64,000 bases of DNA from Burkholderiaceae bacterium (GCA_026125795.1 JAHCKM010000003.1:372001-436000); one strand, 5' to 3'; positions 1 through 10,829 are shown, counted from the first letter of the stretch. The notes: generated by a model from the sequence alone, not told the origin. Translations and numbers: made by a program.

Positions 1-193
1 GCATGCCGACATGCCAAGCCAGGCGCCGCGGCGCATCCGGCCCGATGTACTGCGCCAGGTAAGGCTGAATCAGCGGCAGCCCAACGCCGTAGCCCAGCGA
101 GACCACGAACACCATCGCGCCGAGCAGTGCCATCGCCATGGCCGACTCGCGCTGCTCGACAGCGCGCGTCAGGGTCAGGCCGGGCTGAGTCAC
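1..193 (-). CDS. MFS transporter, N-terminal part (runs off the left edge)
   Basis: Reading the minus strand from a GTG at 193 gives an open frame to the window edge. About 17 polar residues are followed by a hydrophobic helix starting MAMALLGAMVFVVSLGYG, then GLPLIQPYL. This is the usual start of a major facilitator transporter. The start lies 11 bases after the stop of the copper-type ATPase, so the two are probably cotranscribed. A start at one of the ATG codons in the hydrophobic stretch is also possible. Only about 64 residues are visible, so the substrate cannot be told. Being next to a metal ATPase does not by itself make it a metal exporter. Confidence 0.6.
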   Translation of the reverse strand, partial: MTQPGLTLTRAVEQRESAMAMALLGAMVFVVSLGYGVGLPLIQPYLAQYIGPDAPRRLAWHVGM

Positions 194-204
194 GGCGCGA
201 CCCA

Positions 205-2622
205 CTATGCCGCCGCGGCTGCGCCTGCCGTTGAGGGCTCGAGCGCAGCGCCGGTGGCACGCACCCTGCGAATGCCCGTCAGGCGCGTGCGCTTGAGCAG
301 CAGGGCATTGATGGCCACCAGTGCCGAGCTGCCCGACATCGCTATCGCCGCCACCTCGGGGCTGATCGTGAACGGGTAGAACACACCGGCCGCCAGCGGG
401 AAGGCCACCACGTTGTAGCTCACCGCCCACCACAGGTTCTGGTGCATCTTGCGCAGCGTTGCGCGCGACAGCTCGATCGCACCGACGACGTCGAACGGAT
501 CGCTCTTCATCAGCACGACGTCGGCGCTTTCCATGGCCACGTCGGTGCCGGCGCCGATGGCGAAGCCGACATCGGCCTGGGTCAGTGCCGGCGCGTCGTT
601 GATGCCGTCGCCGACCATGCCCACGCGTCGGCCCTGCGCCTGCAGCTCCTTGACCTTGGCGGCCTTGTCGCCCGGCAGCACGTTCGCCAGGACGATGTCG
701 ATGCCGAGTTCCTTGGCGATGCGTTCGGCCGTAGCCTGGTTGTCACCGGTCAGCATGGCGACCTGCACGCCCTTGTCGTGCAGCGCCTTCACGGTATCGG
801 CGGAGGAGGGGCGCACGGCGTCGGCGATCGCGATCAGGCCGATCAGCCGGCCGCCGTGGGCCACGTGGACCACCGTGCGTCCCTGGCCTTGCAGCTCGTT
901 CGAGCGGGCATGCAGCCCGTCGAGGTCCACCGCGTTGGCATCCATCAGCGCCCGGTTGCCGAGCAATGCCCGCTGGCCGCGAACGACCGCCTCGGTGCCC
1001 ATGCCGTCGATGTTGGTGAATGCGCTCACCGGTTCGAGCGGCAGATCCTTGGCGCGTTTCAGCACGGCCAGCGCCAGCGGATGCTCCGACAGCTTCTCCA
1101 CCGAACCTGCGACGATCAGCAGCTCGTCTGCCGTGACGCCGGCGGCGGCGACGAGATCCACCACCTCGGGCTGGCCGAGGGTCAGCGTGCCGGTCTTGTC
1201 GAAGATCACCACGTCGAGCTTGGTCGCGTCTTCGAGCGCCGAGGCGTTCTTGAACAGGATGCCGTTCATCGCACCGAGTCCGGTGCCGACCATCACGGCC
1301 ATCGGCGTGGCCAGCCCGAGCGCATCGGGGCAGGCGATCACGAACACGGTGATGGTCAGCGTGAGCGCCAGCAGCACGGTCTGGCCCATCGCGAAATACC
1401 AGACACCGAAGGTCGCCAGGCCGATCAGGAAGGCCACCAGGACCAGCCATTGGGATGCCTTGTCCGCCAGCAGTTGTGCCGGTGCCTTGGAGTTCTGCGC
1501 CTGCTGCACGAGCTTGACGATCTGCGCCAGCGCCGTGTCGGCGCCGACCTTGGTGGCGCGGTAGCGGAAGCTGCCGCTCTTGTTGATGGTCGCGCCGATC
1601 ACGCTGTCGCCGATCGACTTCCTGACCGGCATCGATTCGCCGGTGAGCATCGATTCGTCCACCTGCGAACCGCCCTCGAGCACCTCGCCGTCGACCGGGA
1701 TCTTGTCGCCGGGTCGAATCAGCACGATGTCGCCCAGCAACACGTCGGCGGTCGGCAGCGTGACCTCGACGCCGTCGCGCACGACGGTGGCCTTCGGCGG
1801 CGCCAGGTCCATCAACGCGCGGATCGCTTCGGAGGCTCCCGCGCGCGCACGCATCTCGAGCCAGTGGCCGAGCAGGATGAACACCAGCAGCACGGACACG
1901 GCCTCGTAGAACTGCACGCCTTCGAAGAAGAACGTGGCACCCACGCTGAAGAGGTATCCCGTGCCCACGCTCAACACGACCAGCACGGCCATGTTGAGCA
2001 CGCCGTTGCGCAGTGCGCGTGCGGCGGCCACGAAGAACGGCCAGGCCGGGTAGATCACCGCGCCGGTGGCCAGCAGGAACAACCAGAGATTCAACTGCAG
2101 TCCGAACGGCGGGCTCAGCCTGATGAAGTCCATGCCCATCGGGGCATAGAGAAAGATCGGCAGCGTGAACGCGAGGCAGATCCAGAACCGGTTGCGCATG
2201 TCGCGTGCCATGCCGCGCGCGTCCATGCCCGCGCCGTGCCCCATCTCGTGGGACATCGCATCCATCGCGCCGTGGTCCACCGGGTGCCCGGGGGCAGGCG
2301 ACTCGACGCCATGGGCGGCATGCTCATGGACGTGGGCAGGTTCCTTGGCGCTCGTGCCGTGCGGCGCACAGACGTGCCGCGGCGTGGTCTCGCCGGCGCA
2401 GTGGTAGCCGCAGTCCTGAATGGCGGCGCGAATGGCCTCGGGCGTGGTCCGCTGCGGGTCGAAGGTCACGCTGGTCGAGCCGGCGACGTAGTTGACCTGC
2501 ACGGCCGTCACGCCGGGCAGGCGAGACAACTGCTTCTCGACCCCGCGGGCAGACATCGACGACACCAGGCCGCCGACCTCGAAGTTCATCGTAGTGTTCA
2601 CGAGTGGTCTGCCTTCATGCAT
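205..2622 (-). CDS. Copper/silver-type P1B ATPase with degenerate HMA domain and CPD motif
   Basis: An 805-residue inner-membrane heavy-metal ATPase. Visible are the phosphorylation motif DKTGTLT, the TGES loop, the SEHPLA histidine motif and [10 protein letters not shown]. The N-terminus folds like an HMA domain (about residues 12-76), but the usual CxxC is absent: the loop reads [15 protein letters not shown] His/Met-rich stretch (about 80-140) follows, as in CopB-type pumps. The metal-site motif in the sixth helix is CPD (near residue 430), not CPC or CPH. Most likely a Cu or Ag exporter. The start overlaps the DUF2933 gene by 8 bases. A GTG at 2601 or ATG at 2589 could be the real start. 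Family membership is certain; metal choice is inferred. Confidence 0.9.
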   Translation of the reverse strand: MHEGRPLVNTTMNFEVGGLVSSMSARGVEKQLSRLPGVTAVQVNYVAGSTSVTFDPQRTTPEAIRAAIQDCGYHCAGETTPRHVCAPHGTSAKEPAHVHEHAAHGVESPAPGHPVDHGAMDAMSHEMGHGAGMDARGMARDMRNRFWICLAFTLPIFLYAPMGMDFIRLSPPFGLQLNLWLFLLATGAVIYPAWPFFVAAARALRNGVLNMAVLVVLSVGTGYLFSVGATFFFEGVQFYEAVSVLLVFILLGHWLEMRARAGASEAIRALMDLAPPKATVVRDGVEVTLPTADVLLGDIVLIRPGDKIPVDGEVLEGGSQVDESMLTGESMPVRKSIGDSVIGATINKSGSFRYRATKVGADTALAQIVKLVQQAQNSKAPAQLLADKASQWLVLVAFLIGLATFGVWYFAMGQTVLLALTLTITVFVIACPDALGLATPMAVMVGTGLGAMNGILFKNASALEDATKLDVVIFDKTGTLTLGQPEVVDLVAAAGVTADELLIVAGSVEKLSEHPLALAVLKRAKDLPLEPVSAFTNIDGMGTEAVVRGQRALLGNRALMDANAVDLDGLHARSNELQGQGRTVVHVAHGGRLIGLIAIADAVRPSSADTVKALHDKGVQVAMLTGDNQATAERIAKELGIDIVLANVLPGDKAAKVKELQAQGRRVGMVGDGINDAPALTQADVGFAIGAGTDVAMESADVVLMKSDPFDVVGAIELSRATLRKMHQNLWWAVSYNVVAFPLAAGVFYPFTISPEVAAIAMSGSSALVAINALLLKRTRLTGIRRVRATGAALEPSTAGAAAAA

Positions 2623-2818
2623 TCGGCGCGTGGCCGTTCGAGTCCTGCGTCGGCTCGCCCCGGCTGGAGAGGTACAAGAGCACCAGGCACGACAGCAGCA
2701 GAAGGTGAGGCAAGAGACCGAACGTGTGGGCGCGGTGTTCGGCGACGAAGAAGAACGCGGCTATCGCGGCGAAGGCCATGAACACCCCGACAGAGGTGGT
2801 GAAGCGGCGCGAGGGCAT
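2615..2818 (-). CDS. DUF2933 small membrane protein
   Basis: A 67-residue protein with two hydrophobic helices around the phrase [21 protein letters not shown], the signature of DUF2933. These proteins commonly sit beside copper ATPases and copper oxidases; their function is unknown. It precedes and overlaps the P-type ATPase gene, so the two are likely translated from one message. AAGGAGCTCC lies just upstream of the ATG and gives a good ribosome binding site. A second DUF2933 gene lies at 10337-10645. Confidence 0.8.
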   Translation of the reverse strand: MPSRRFTTSVGVFMAFAAIAAFFFVAEHRAHTFGLLPHLLLLSCLVLLYLSSRGEPTQDSNGHAPNA

Positions 2819-2860
2819 GGGGAGCTCCTTCCAAAAGGGTTGTCTTTCGAGGCCGATGCA

Positions 2861-3331
2861 TCACTTGGCCTCGCGGTGCGGTGACCAGGCCGAGATGGCG
2901 AACTCGATGTCGGATGTTCGGCCGGTCAGCCTGACGAAGACGCGAAACCGATACGGACCCGCCGTGGCCGTGGAGAACAGTTGGCCGTACGACGCATGGC
3001 CGTCGATGACCATCGGCGTCAGGTACTTCGGCGGCGCATCGACGATCGCGGTTTCATGGAGCTGCGCCCGCACCACGGCGTCTTCGATGCGTTTGCCGTT
3101 CGCGTCGAACAGTGCAACCACCAGGTGGTGGTTCTGCCCGCCATCCTTGGGCACGATGCCGTGCATGTCCTCCAGCGCGTGCTTCTGCGACACGACGGCG
3201 GCCGGCACCAGACCCCAGTACAGCACCACGCCGTCGCGCTGCAGCCGTTGCTGCGCCGAGGCGATGGACGGTGCCAATGCGAGCAGCACCATCGCGAAGA
3301 GACCCATGAGCCTGGCGTGGATCGATGACAT
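2861..3331 (-). CDS. Putative secreted protein of the copper cluster (YtkA/FixH-like fold suspected)
   Basis: A 156-residue protein. The start at 3331 gives a clean signal peptide (MSSIHARLMGLFAMVLLALAPSIASA, cut near residue 26). The mature part contains HHLVVALFD and YRFRVFVRLTG, a beta-rich pattern like the periplasmic YtkA/FixH-type domains found near copper genes. It has two adjacent histidines and several scattered ones that could bind metal, but no cysteine motif. It lies upstream of the DUF2933 and ATPase genes on the same strand, with a 42-base gap. The family assignment is tentative, because I see only the shape of the sequence. Confidence 0.6.
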   Translation of the reverse strand: MSSIHARLMGLFAMVLLALAPSIASAQQRLQRDGVVLYWGLVPAAVVSQKHALEDMHGIVPKDGGQNHHLVVALFDANGKRIEDAVVRAQLHETAIVDAPPKYLTPMVIDGHASYGQLFSTATAGPYRFRVFVRLTGRTSDIEFAISAWSPHREAK

Positions 3332-3357
3332 GGCAGTCTCCGGTTCGGCTGCGGGCA

Positions 3358-4245
3358 TCAGCGCAGCCGTGTGCGCACGGCGTCGGCGACGGGCGCGGTG
3401 AGCGAGATGCGATTGGAGGCGTGGCGGATCGTGTCGCAGCTCACGACGTCGGCCGCGCCGGCGGCGAGCAGGTCCTCGAACGCCGTCTGCGCGAACACGG
3501 CGTGCACCGCCATGCACACCGGCGCGGCGAGCCCGGCCCGGCGCAGATGGCTGACCGTTTCGATCATGGTGCGGGCGGTCGAGACGATGTCGTCCACCAG
3601 CACCGGCGTATGAGACCGCCAGCGCTCGACCTCGGGCACGGAGACTTTTACGTCGCGGTCACCGTGCCGCGTCTTGGTCAGTACAGCGAAGGGCGCGCCG
3701 GCGCGCTGCGCTACGTCGCCGACCCACTGCGCGCTCTCTTCGTCAGGGCCGATCAGCAGGGGATTGGGCACGTTCGCCTTGACCCACGTCGCCACGCTTC
3801 CCGCGGCATGGACCACGGAGGACGGAACGCTGTAGACCTGCGACAGGTCCGCGATGCGGTGCAGGTGCGGATCGACCGACACCAGCCAGTCGACGTAGCG
3901 TGAGATCCATGAGCCGACATGCTGGGCGCTGATCGTCTCGCCGGGATGAAACTGACGGTCCTGTCGCATGTAGGGCAGGTACGGTGCCACCAAGCCCACC
4001 GAAGAGGCGCCGGATTCGCGCGCCGCTGCCGCCAGCAGCAGCAACGGCACCAGCTTGTCGTCGGGTCGGTCGAGCGTGCAGACGATGACTGCGGCGCGTC
4101 CGGCGACCGGCGCCTCGATGCGCACGTGCGACTCGCCGTCCGGAAAGCGCCGCACCGTGGCCGCCGCACGCTCCAGTGACAACACGGCGGCCAACTCATC
4201 GGCGAGCTGCTCGTTGCCGGGCATCGCGATCACGGCGGGCTTCAC
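3358..4245 (-). CDS. prs: Ribose-phosphate pyrophosphokinase (PRPP synthetase)
   Basis: A 295-residue cytoplasmic enzyme that would make PRPP from ribose 5-phosphate and ATP. Recognisable are [11 protein letters not shown], the [12 protein letters not shown] segment of the ATP site, SVDPHLH, and the PRPP-binding loop [13 protein letters not shown]. It is a little shorter than housekeeping Prs (about 315) and diverged, so this is probably an accessory paralogue. The GTG start overlaps the stop of the upstream phosphorylase as GTGA, so the two are translationally coupled. Together with the phosphorylase it points to ribose-phosphate or nucleotide salvage. Confidence 0.9.
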   Translation of the reverse strand: MKPAVIAMPGNEQLADELAAVLSLERAAATVRRFPDGESHVRIEAPVAGRAAVIVCTLDRPDDKLVPLLLLAAAARESGASSVGLVAPYLPYMRQDRQFHPGETISAQHVGSWISRYVDWLVSVDPHLHRIADLSQVYSVPSSVVHAAGSVATWVKANVPNPLLIGPDEESAQWVGDVAQRAGAPFAVLTKTRHGDRDVKVSVPEVERWRSHTPVLVDDIVSTARTMIETVSHLRRAGLAAPVCMAVHAVFAQTAFEDLLAAGAADVVSCDTIRHASNRISLTAPVADAVRTRLR

Positions 4246-5750
4246 GGCGTCATCTCGTCGGCCAGCGCGACCACGGGGTGCGTCGCGAGGTAGCCGCGCG
4301 CGTACGCCATCTCGCCGGCGGCGCGCGCGTGCAGCGTGAACAGCGGCATGCCGCGCTCGACGCGGTCACCGAGCCGCACGTGCAGCACGAGCCCGGCGGT
4401 CGGCGCGCCCGGTGCGCCGGCGAGCTTGGCCACGCGCGCGAGCCGACGGCTGTTGATCGCGCTGACGTGTCCGCTGCGCTCGGCCAGGACCGGTTCGCGC
4501 AACGGCGCGACACCCGGCTCGCGCAGGCCGCCTTGCGCTTCGCAAATGGCCTGGAACTTGTCCCATGCTGCGCCGCTGTCCAGCAAGCGCCAAGCCTCGG
4601 AGTGGCCGGTGCCGGGCGCGCTGTGGCCGCAGAACTCGAGCAATTCGCCGGCCAGCGCCAGGGCCCTCATGCGCAAGTCCACGGGCGCCGAGGCCGCGCC
4701 GCGCAGCACGGCCAACACGTCGTGCGCCTCGAGCGCGGGACCCACGCCGCGGCCCACGGGCTGGGCACCGCGCGTGCGCAGCACCTTCAGATGCAGGCCG
4801 TGCGCCGCGGCCACTTGTTCCAGCATGGCCTGCAACCGGTGCGCATCGTCCTCGGTGCGCACCTTGGCGGTCGGACCGACCGGGATGTCGATCAGCGCGT
4901 GGCTCGCGCCGGCAGCGATCTTCTTCGACAGCACCGAGGCGACGAGCTGGGCATCGCTGTCGAGGTCGAGCGGGCGCTCCACCCGGATCAGCACGTCGTC
5001 GGCCGGGCTCAGTGTCAGCGCGCCGCCCCAGACGAAACAGCCACCTTCGCGTTCGACCACGTGGCGCATCGCCTTCAAGTCGAGATCGACGCGCGTGAGC
5101 GTTTCCATCACGTCGGCCGTGCCGGCCGGCGACGTGATCGCGCGCGACGAGGTCTTGGGCATCGTCAGGCCGGCCGCGGCGACGATCGCCACCACGATCG
5201 GAGTGGTCCGGTTGCCCGGCAGACCGCCCACGCAGTGCTTGTCGGCGATCGGACCGCGCCCCCAGTCGATGACCTCGCCCGCGTTCACCATGGCCGCGGT
5301 CAAGTCGATGGTCTCCTGCAGGTCCATGCGGCCGCCGGCGCAGGCGCTCAGGAAGGCCGCGATGTGCATGTCGGAGTAGCGGCCCGCGGCCACGTCGCCG
5401 ACGATGGCGTCGAGCGCCTGCGCGTCGAGGCGGTGGCCGTAGATCTTGGAGCGCATCGCGCTCAGCGAGTCGAGCGTCGGTGCGTGCGCCACGGTGACGA
5501 CATCGCCCGAGGCGGCGCTCAGCGCTTGCCACGCGCGGGTCGACAGACCGGCCTCGCCCTTCGGCAGCAGGTCGGTGTCCACGACGTTGAGCGTCGCGAT
5601 GATGCGTCGCTCCCGCAGGACCACCTCCACACGCGTCTGCGCCTCGAAACCCTCGGCGCGGCACACGTGGCAGTCGCGGCGCATGTAGATCACGTGCTCC
5701 TGCTGGGTGTCGATGCCCAGCAGACGCAGGCGCAGGCCCGCTGCGTGCAT
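4242..5750 (-). CDS. AMP phosphorylase / thymidine phosphorylase family
   Basis: A 502-residue protein of the DeoA/AMP-phosphorylase family. Archaeal-type AMPpase motifs are clear: a [15 protein letters not shown] glycine loop, the [18 protein letters not shown] segment and GGCFVWGG. Family members split nucleoside monophosphates (AMP) or thymidine with phosphate, giving free base and a ribose phosphate. It has the long N-terminal domain (about 85 residues) typical of the AMPpase group. The start ATG at 5750 shares one base with the stop of the beta-CASP gene and the stop overlaps prs, so all three form an operon. Whether the substrate is AMP or a deoxynucleoside is not decided by sequence alone. 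Confidence 0.88.
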   Translation of the reverse strand: MHAAGLRLRLLGIDTQQEHVIYMRRDCHVCRAEGFEAQTRVEVVLRERRIIATLNVVDTDLLPKGEAGLSTRAWQALSAASGDVVTVAHAPTLDSLSAMRSKIYGHRLDAQALDAIVGDVAAGRYSDMHIAAFLSACAGGRMDLQETIDLTAAMVNAGEVIDWGRGPIADKHCVGGLPGNRTTPIVVAIVAAAGLTMPKTSSRAITSPAGTADVMETLTRVDLDLKAMRHVVEREGGCFVWGGALTLSPADDVLIRVERPLDLDSDAQLVASVLSKKIAAGASHALIDIPVGPTAKVRTEDDAHRLQAMLEQVAAAHGLHLKVLRTRGAQPVGRGVGPALEAHDVLAVLRGAASAPVDLRMRALALAGELLEFCGHSAPGTGHSEAWRLLDSGAAWDKFQAICEAQGGLREPGVAPLREPVLAERSGHVSAINSRRLARVAKLAGAPGAPTAGLVLHVRLGDRVERGMPLFTLHARAAGEMAYARGYLATHPVVALADEMTP

Positions 5751-7108
5751 CACGCGAGCTCCACGCTCTGGCCCAACCGGGGCACCGTTGCGGACCAGCC
5801 CAGGTCGCGCTCGATGCGTTGCCGCAGGGCATCGGCCGGTCCCGGCTCGCCGTGGTTGAGGTAGACGCCGCGCGGCGGCCGCGGTGCGGTTGCCAGCCAA
5901 CGCACGAGTTGCGTGGCGTCGGCGTGCGCCGACATGCCGGGCAGCGACACGACCTGGGCATCGATCGTCACGTCCTCGCCGTGGATGCGGACGCTGCGCT
6001 CGCCCGCCAGCAGCCGGGCACCGCGCGTGCCACCCGCCTGGTAGCCGGCGAACACGATGGTGTTGCGGCGGTCCGGACCCAGGGCTTTCAGGTGGTGGAG
6101 CACGCGCCCGCCGGTGGCCATGCCGCTGGCCGACACGATGATCGCCGGGTAGCGCAGCGCATTCAATGCGCGCGACTCCTCGACCGTTCGCGTCATCTTG
6201 GCGACGTGGCACATGCCGCTGCATTCCTCCGGTGACAGGCGATGCTCCGCACGATGCCGGTGGTAGATCTCCGTCATGTCGATCGCCATCGGGCTGTTCA
6301 GGAAGACCGGCAGGTCCGGTATCGCGCCGCGCTTCTTCAGCCGATGTATCGCGTACAGCAGCGCTTGGGCACGGCCGACCGCAAAGGCCGGCACGATGAC
6401 GATGCCGCCACGCGCCGCGGTGCGCTTGATCGCATCACCGAACGCGGCCTCGGCGTCGTGCGTGTCGTGCAGCCTGTCGCCGTAGGTCGACTCGATCACT
6501 ACATGGTCGGCGCGCTCGATCGCGGCGGGCGCGCGCATGATCGGATCGTCGGGACGGCCCAGGTCCCCGGAAAAGAGCACGGTCGTGTCGCCCGAGGTCA
6601 GCTCGGCCGAGCCGGCACCGAGGATGTGGCCGGCCGCGCGCAGGCGCAGATGCAACACACCGGCCACGTCCGTGCGTTGCTCGAAGGCGAGCGGTTCCAG
6701 TCGGCGCAGCGCGCGCTCGGCGTCATCTTCGGTGTACAGCGGCAGGGCCGGGCGGTGCTTGGAGATCTTGTGGCGGTTGGCGTACTCCGCGTCTTCCTCC
6801 TGCAGCCGCGCACTGTCGGGTAGCAGGATCCGGCACACGTCGATCGTCGATGGCGTTGCGAACACCGGGCCGCGGAAGCCCCGTTTGACGAGCAGCGGCA
6901 GCGCCCCCGAGTGATCCAGATGCGCGTGCGTCAGCACCACCGCGTCGAGCTTGGCCGGATCGAACGGGAACGGCTCCCAGTTCATCACCCGCAGGTTCTT
7001 GTAGCCCTGAAACAGCCCGCAGTCGACGAGCACCTGCCTGCCTTCGTGCGTGACGAGCGTCTTGGAGCCGGTGACGGTGCCGGCGGCACCGAGGAAGTCG
7101 AGCTTCAT
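5750..7108 (-). CDS. Beta-CASP metallo-beta-lactamase fold RNase
   Basis: A 452-residue protein of the CPSF73/TTHA0252 type. The zinc motif HAHLDHSG is at residues 61-68 (H61, H63, D65, H66), SGDLG follows, then a beta-CASP insert. Other motifs are [23 protein letters not shown] and NHGEP. Known relatives are endo- or exoribonucleases acting on mRNA. The ATG at 7108 begins [15 protein letters not shown], the canonical family start; an upstream extension in the frame has no family resemblance. It lies between the phosphoketolase and the phosphorylase on the same strand. Such RNases recur in low-oxygen gene clusters with these neighbours, but its target here is unknown. Confidence 0.9.
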   Translation of the reverse strand: MKLDFLGAAGTVTGSKTLVTHEGRQVLVDCGLFQGYKNLRVMNWEPFPFDPAKLDAVVLTHAHLDHSGALPLLVKRGFRGPVFATPSTIDVCRILLPDSARLQEEDAEYANRHKISKHRPALPLYTEDDAERALRRLEPLAFEQRTDVAGVLHLRLRAAGHILGAGSAELTSGDTTVLFSGDLGRPDDPIMRAPAAIERADHVVIESTYGDRLHDTHDAEAAFGDAIKRTAARGGIVIVPAFAVGRAQALLYAIHRLKKRGAIPDLPVFLNSPMAIDMTEIYHRHRAEHRLSPEECSGMCHVAKMTRTVEESRALNALRYPAIIVSASGMATGGRVLHHLKALGPDRRNTIVFAGYQAGGTRGARLLAGERSVRIHGEDVTIDAQVVSLPGMSAHADATQLVRWLATAPRPPRGVYLNHGEPGPADALRQRIERDLGWSATVPRLGQSVELA

Positions 7109-7145
7109 GGGGCAGGCTTTCGAGTCGTGAATGGGAGCCAGGTGC

Positions 7146-9641
7146 TCACCGCAGCACCTGCGGGTCGCCGCGTCCTTGCACGGCGGCGAGCTCACCGTTG
7201 CTGAGCCAGCCGGCCGCGTCGACGCCCAGCGCCTGGGCCGAGGCCGCGAGCAGATGGGCCCACGTGCACTGGTTCGCGAACAACATGCCGAACGTGTCCA
7301 GCGTTCCGCCGCGGTTCTTGAAGCCGAGGAAGCGAGTGACTTCGCGCCCGGTGTCGATGCGGCGCAGCACGCCGGCCAGCAGCTCGGTGCGGGTGTGCGA
7401 CACGACGACGCGCGCGCTGCTGTGCGCGGGGAACAGCGCGCCAAGAGCCTCGTCGGACAGCGTGACCCGCGCCTCGCTGTCGTCGCGCGGCAACCGCAGG
7501 CGCCCGGGCTCGAGAGCGACGACGACCGCGTGGGCGACGCCGTGCGTCTGAAGCCGGCTCGAAGCTCGTAGCGCCTCGCCCAGTTGGTAGGCACCGATCG
7601 CGACCAGGACCAATCTTTCGCCGGCAGCGCCGCTGCCGACGATGCGCAGCGCGCCATCGGCTGCGAGCTGGCGCGCCTGCCGACGGTCAAGGCGGGCCGG
7701 CACCGGGCGCTTCGGCGCAACGATCGCCCAGATCTCGCCTTGCGTTCGGTAGCAGTCCTCCAGGCAGGCGACGGCCGAGTTCGCGTCCGGAGGGAACAAC
7801 ACCCTGGCGCGGTCCGCGGGTTCGGCCATCCAGGCTTCCGACAGCGTCGGATCCTGGTGCGACAGCTCGTTCTTGCCGTTCTCCCACGCATGCGACGTGA
7901 GAATCACCGGCACCGACAACCAGCCCGGCGCACGACCCGCGAGCGCCTGGTGGCGCGCGAAGTTCATCTCCTGGCGCATCGCGCCGAGCATCTTCACCGC
8001 GAAGGCCTCGTAGCTGACGACGAGGTTCAGCCCGGCCTTGTTCGCCAGCGCCGCCGAGACGACGGCCTCTTCGTTCAGCGCCGTGATCACGGCGCCGTCG
8101 AGCGCTTCAGCAACGCCCGGCTCCGGGCGCGTCGTCCGGTGGCGAAAGCGTTCCAGCGTGCCCGCCATGCCGTTGCTGCGCAGCTCATCGGGGTTGCCGA
8201 CACGCACGCGAAGGCCGGGGTTGGCCTCGGCGATGGCCAGGAATGCCCGGTCCAGTGCCTCCATCGGCGACACGTCCACCGTGGACGAAGCCGGTTCGTG
8301 CCAGGGCAAGCTCGCTTGCACGCAGGCGGCGCGGCGCGCCGACAGCGCATGGTCGCGTTCGCGCACCCGGCCCTGCTCGGCGTGATTGCTCAGAGCTCGA
8401 ACCGATTCCGCGAGCTCGCCCGGCGAGACCCGGAGATCGCGGCTCGCATGGTTGAACGCGTCGCGTGCCGCAAGGTCGTTGGCGGGATTCGCCCCCAGCG
8501 GCAGGTTGTGCGCGAGGTTCGTGCCCGCGCCCGGGAAACCATAACCCTTGGGTGCCTGGGCGATCGTGTAGTGCAGCGCCGCCGGGTAGTGCAGCGAACC
8601 GGCCTGCGCCGCCGCTGCGCAGGCCGACAAGCGGGCCTCGGCTTCGATGATCGCCCACGCGAACGCCGCCGGGTCGGTGCCATCGATCAGCACTGGATCG
8701 AACCCGTTGAGCCGTAGGTGTTGGGCAAGCCACTCGGCACCGCCGTCCTGCGCCATCGAACTGCGCTGCTCGATGCGGCGGCCATTGAGCAGCATGATGG
8801 GCAGGGTCAATCCGCAGTCGCCGGCCCGCCACCAACGCGGTGCCCAGTCGGCACCGCGTTGCTCCTCGAACGCGCCGTCGCTCAGGAAGGCGACCAACGT
8901 CTCGCCCGGCAGCGGCATGTGTACGTACTGCAGTTCGGCAAAGCCGAGGTAGCCGCCTTCGATCAGGCCGCCAGCCGTGTGCGCATTGACGTGGCTGCCG
9001 AGCGGCACGCCCGGGTCGCCGTCGGGTGAGAGCGCATAGGAATAGAAGTCCGAGCAAAGCCGCGACAGGCCCGCTTGCGTGGCGTCGTAGCGGCTGGCCT
9101 GCTCAGGATGAAGATTGCCGACGAGCACGTTGACGGCATCGATCGCGGCGACGCAGTGGCCCTGGCCCATGAGCCACGACCGGGTCCGTCCGGTCAGCGC
9201 ATTGGCGAGCAGGTAGCCGACATAGGCCGGCACCATGTTCAGCGAGCCGCCGGTGTGGCCGTCCGGCGCCGCCTTGAAGTCGGACGCCTCCAGCGGCTCG
9301 CCGTCCAGGTGGACGCGCCGTGCGTAGGTCATGTGCGCCACCAGCCACATGGCGGCACTGGCCACGCGGTCCGCTGCCGAGAGCAACCGCCACAACTGCG
9401 CGGCGGTGCGCGCGGCATCGTGACCCAGCAAGTCGGTGACCAGGCGCCGCACGCGCGACTGGGTCGTGTCGTCGTGCTGGATAACGCCGAACCCCTGCGC
9501 CCATTGCGCGAACAACGCATCGTCTCGGCGCCAGACCTGTGCCTCGGCGGCGATGCGGTGCTGCTCGTGCGTCGCCGGCCGCGTGGGCGCGTCGAGCGCA
9601 TAGGGAAAGACGTGCGCGCCATCGGCTTGTCTGTCGATCAC
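7146..9641 (-). CDS. xfp: Xylulose-5-phosphate/fructose-6-phosphate phosphoketolase
   Basis: An 831-residue thiamine-diphosphate enzyme that splits xylulose 5-phosphate or fructose 6-phosphate into acetyl phosphate and an aldose phosphate. Clear family segments are PDGHTGGSLNMVPAYVGYL, GPGH-like MGQGHCV, HVNAHTAGGLIEGGYLG, the cofactor motif FLSDGAFEEQRGADW, and ANPGLRVRVGNPDE in the second half. Length fits the family (about 790-830). Acetyl phosphate would feed the acetate kinase encoded nearby at 11353-12597, giving ATP. The gene is followed after 37 bases by the beta-CASP RNase gene, so the operon likely continues. Confidence 0.95.
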   Translation of the reverse strand: MIDRQADGAHVFPYALDAPTRPATHEQHRIAAEAQVWRRDDALFAQWAQGFGVIQHDDTTQSRVRRLVTDLLGHDAARTAAQLWRLLSAADRVASAAMWLVAHMTYARRVHLDGEPLEASDFKAAPDGHTGGSLNMVPAYVGYLLANALTGRTRSWLMGQGHCVAAIDAVNVLVGNLHPEQASRYDATQAGLSRLCSDFYSYALSPDGDPGVPLGSHVNAHTAGGLIEGGYLGFAELQYVHMPLPGETLVAFLSDGAFEEQRGADWAPRWWRAGDCGLTLPIMLLNGRRIEQRSSMAQDGGAEWLAQHLRLNGFDPVLIDGTDPAAFAWAIIEAEARLSACAAAAQAGSLHYPAALHYTIAQAPKGYGFPGAGTNLAHNLPLGANPANDLAARDAFNHASRDLRVSPGELAESVRALSNHAEQGRVRERDHALSARRAACVQASLPWHEPASSTVDVSPMEALDRAFLAIAEANPGLRVRVGNPDELRSNGMAGTLERFRHRTTRPEPGVAEALDGAVITALNEEAVVSAALANKAGLNLVVSYEAFAVKMLGAMRQEMNFARHQALAGRAPGWLSVPVILTSHAWENGKNELSHQDPTLSEAWMAEPADRARVLFPPDANSAVACLEDCYRTQGEIWAIVAPKRPVPARLDRRQARQLAADGALRIVGSGAAGERLVLVAIGAYQLGEALRASSRLQTHGVAHAVVVALEPGRLRLPRDDSEARVTLSDEALGALFPAHSSARVVVSHTRTELLAGVLRRIDTGREVTRFLGFKNRGGTLDTFGMLFANQCTWAHLLAASAQALGVDAAGWLSNGELAAVQGRGDPQVLR

Positions 9642-9653
9642 TTTGCGGCCTCG

Positions 9654-10316
9654 TCATGCGTGGTGGTGCGTCGGACCTGATGCGCCGATCCGTGGAAAGA
9701 ACCGCGGCGTCCGATGCGCGTAGGCCTCCCATTCGGCGCCAAACGTCTTGGCCGCATCGCGCTCTTCCGTGATGGCCAGGCGCACGTACATCGCGACGAG
9801 GATGGGGAACATGGCCAGGGTCAGCACGGTCGGCCACTGCAGCAGGAAGCCGAACATGATCAGCACGAAGGCGACGTACTGCGGGTGCCGAATGCGCGCA
9901 TAGGCGCCGGTGTGCGCCAGCGTGCCGGCGCGCTGTGCGGCATAGAGCACCGACCAGGCGGACGACAGCAGCCAGAACCCGCCGCCGATGAAGATCGCGC
10001 TGAGCAGGTGGAACGGGCCGAAGTGCGGATTGGCGCGCCAGCCGAACATCACCTCGAGCAGGTGGCCCGCGTCGTGCGACAGGAAGTCCACGCCGGGGAA
10101 CTTGGTGCCCAGCCAGCCCGACAACAGGTAGATCGTCAGCGGGTAGCCGTACATCTCGGCGAACAGCGCCACCAGGAATCCCGAAAACGCGCCGAACGAT
10201 CGCCAGTCGCGCTTGGACTGCGGCCTGGCGAAGCTGAACGCGAAGATGACGAAGACGAGCGAATTGATGATGACCAGGGACCACAGTCCGTAGGCCGGTG
10301 CGTTGTCGTGCGACAT
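9654..10316 (-). CDS. Isoprenylcysteine carboxyl methyltransferase-like membrane protein
   Basis: A 220-residue integral membrane protein with about five hydrophobic helices. Its C-terminal half has the ICMT/PEMT signature ARIRHPQYVAFVLIMFGF followed by ITEERDAAKTFGAEWEAY. Such proteins methylate small lipid or thiol substrates using S-adenosylmethionine; the bacterial substrate is not known. The gene lies between a DUF2933 gene and the phosphoketolase gene, 12 bases before the latter. A broken relative is at 18443-18861. Confidence 0.8.
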   Translation of the reverse strand: MSHDNAPAYGLWSLVIINSLVFVIFAFSFARPQSKRDWRSFGAFSGFLVALFAEMYGYPLTIYLLSGWLGTKFPGVDFLSHDAGHLLEVMFGWRANPHFGPFHLLSAIFIGGGFWLLSSAWSVLYAAQRAGTLAHTGAYARIRHPQYVAFVLIMFGFLLQWPTVLTLAMFPILVAMYVRLAITEERDAAKTFGAEWEAYAHRTPRFFPRIGASGPTHHHA

Positions 10317-10336
10317 GGCGAGTCCTTGCGGTTGGC

Positions 10337-10645
10337 TCAGTGTTGGTGGGGCGGCCGGGCAGCGGTCGGCGGCGTCGGCGGTGAACTCCGGCCGTCAGCT
10401 TCCGGTCGCGACGAGCCGTGTCCTTGATGGCTGCCGTGTCCGCCATGGCCTCGGTGGAACAGGTGCATCAACGGGCACAGTGCGAGCAGGACGAAGGGAA
10501 GCGCGCCCAACAGATGCGCGCGGTGCTCGGCGAAGAAGAAGAAACCGGCTACCGCCAGGAAGCCGAAGAAGACCCACGGCAGCGCGGCGCCGCGCTGCGC
10601 GCGGGGGCCCGGTGCGTGATGGGATTGGAACGATCGATTCGTCAT
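10337..10645 (-). CDS. DUF2933 protein with His-rich tail
   Basis: A 102-residue protein starting MTNRSFQSHHAPG at 10645. The DUF2933 core is FFFFAEHRAHLLGALPFVLLALCPLMHLF, followed by a histidine/glycine tail (HRGHGGHGSHQGHG) that could bind metal at the membrane surface. Function unknown. It is the second DUF2933 copy in the window and precedes the ICMT-like gene by 20 bases. The 184 bases upstream of it (10646-10829) carry no gene. Confidence 0.75.
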   Translation of the reverse strand: MTNRSFQSHHAPGPRAQRGAALPWVFFGFLAVAGFFFFAEHRAHLLGALPFVLLALCPLMHLFHRGHGGHGSHQGHGSSRPEADGRSSPPTPPTAARPPHQH

Positions 10646-10829
10646 AGCGCGCGCCCTCGATGGATCGGTTTGCCTGGCCCGGCAATTGCGGCGCCTGGCT
10701 GAATGCTCAACCCAAGTGCAGCGCACAGGTCAAGCGTCTCGGCTGCTCGGTAAGGCCAGCTGGCTGTGGCGGAGGAACCCGACAAGCTCGATCAGGCAGT
10801 CAGCCGCAACCCCCAGCAGTCGCGGAGCG

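Noticed and set aside
442-2781. Long plus-strand frame opposite the copper ATPase
   Set aside because: Antisense shadow; its His/Arg/Gln-rich sequence is the usual product of reading GC-rich genes backward.
4176-5864. Long plus-strand frame opposite the phosphorylase
   Set aside because: Shadow of the minus-strand gene; no motif.
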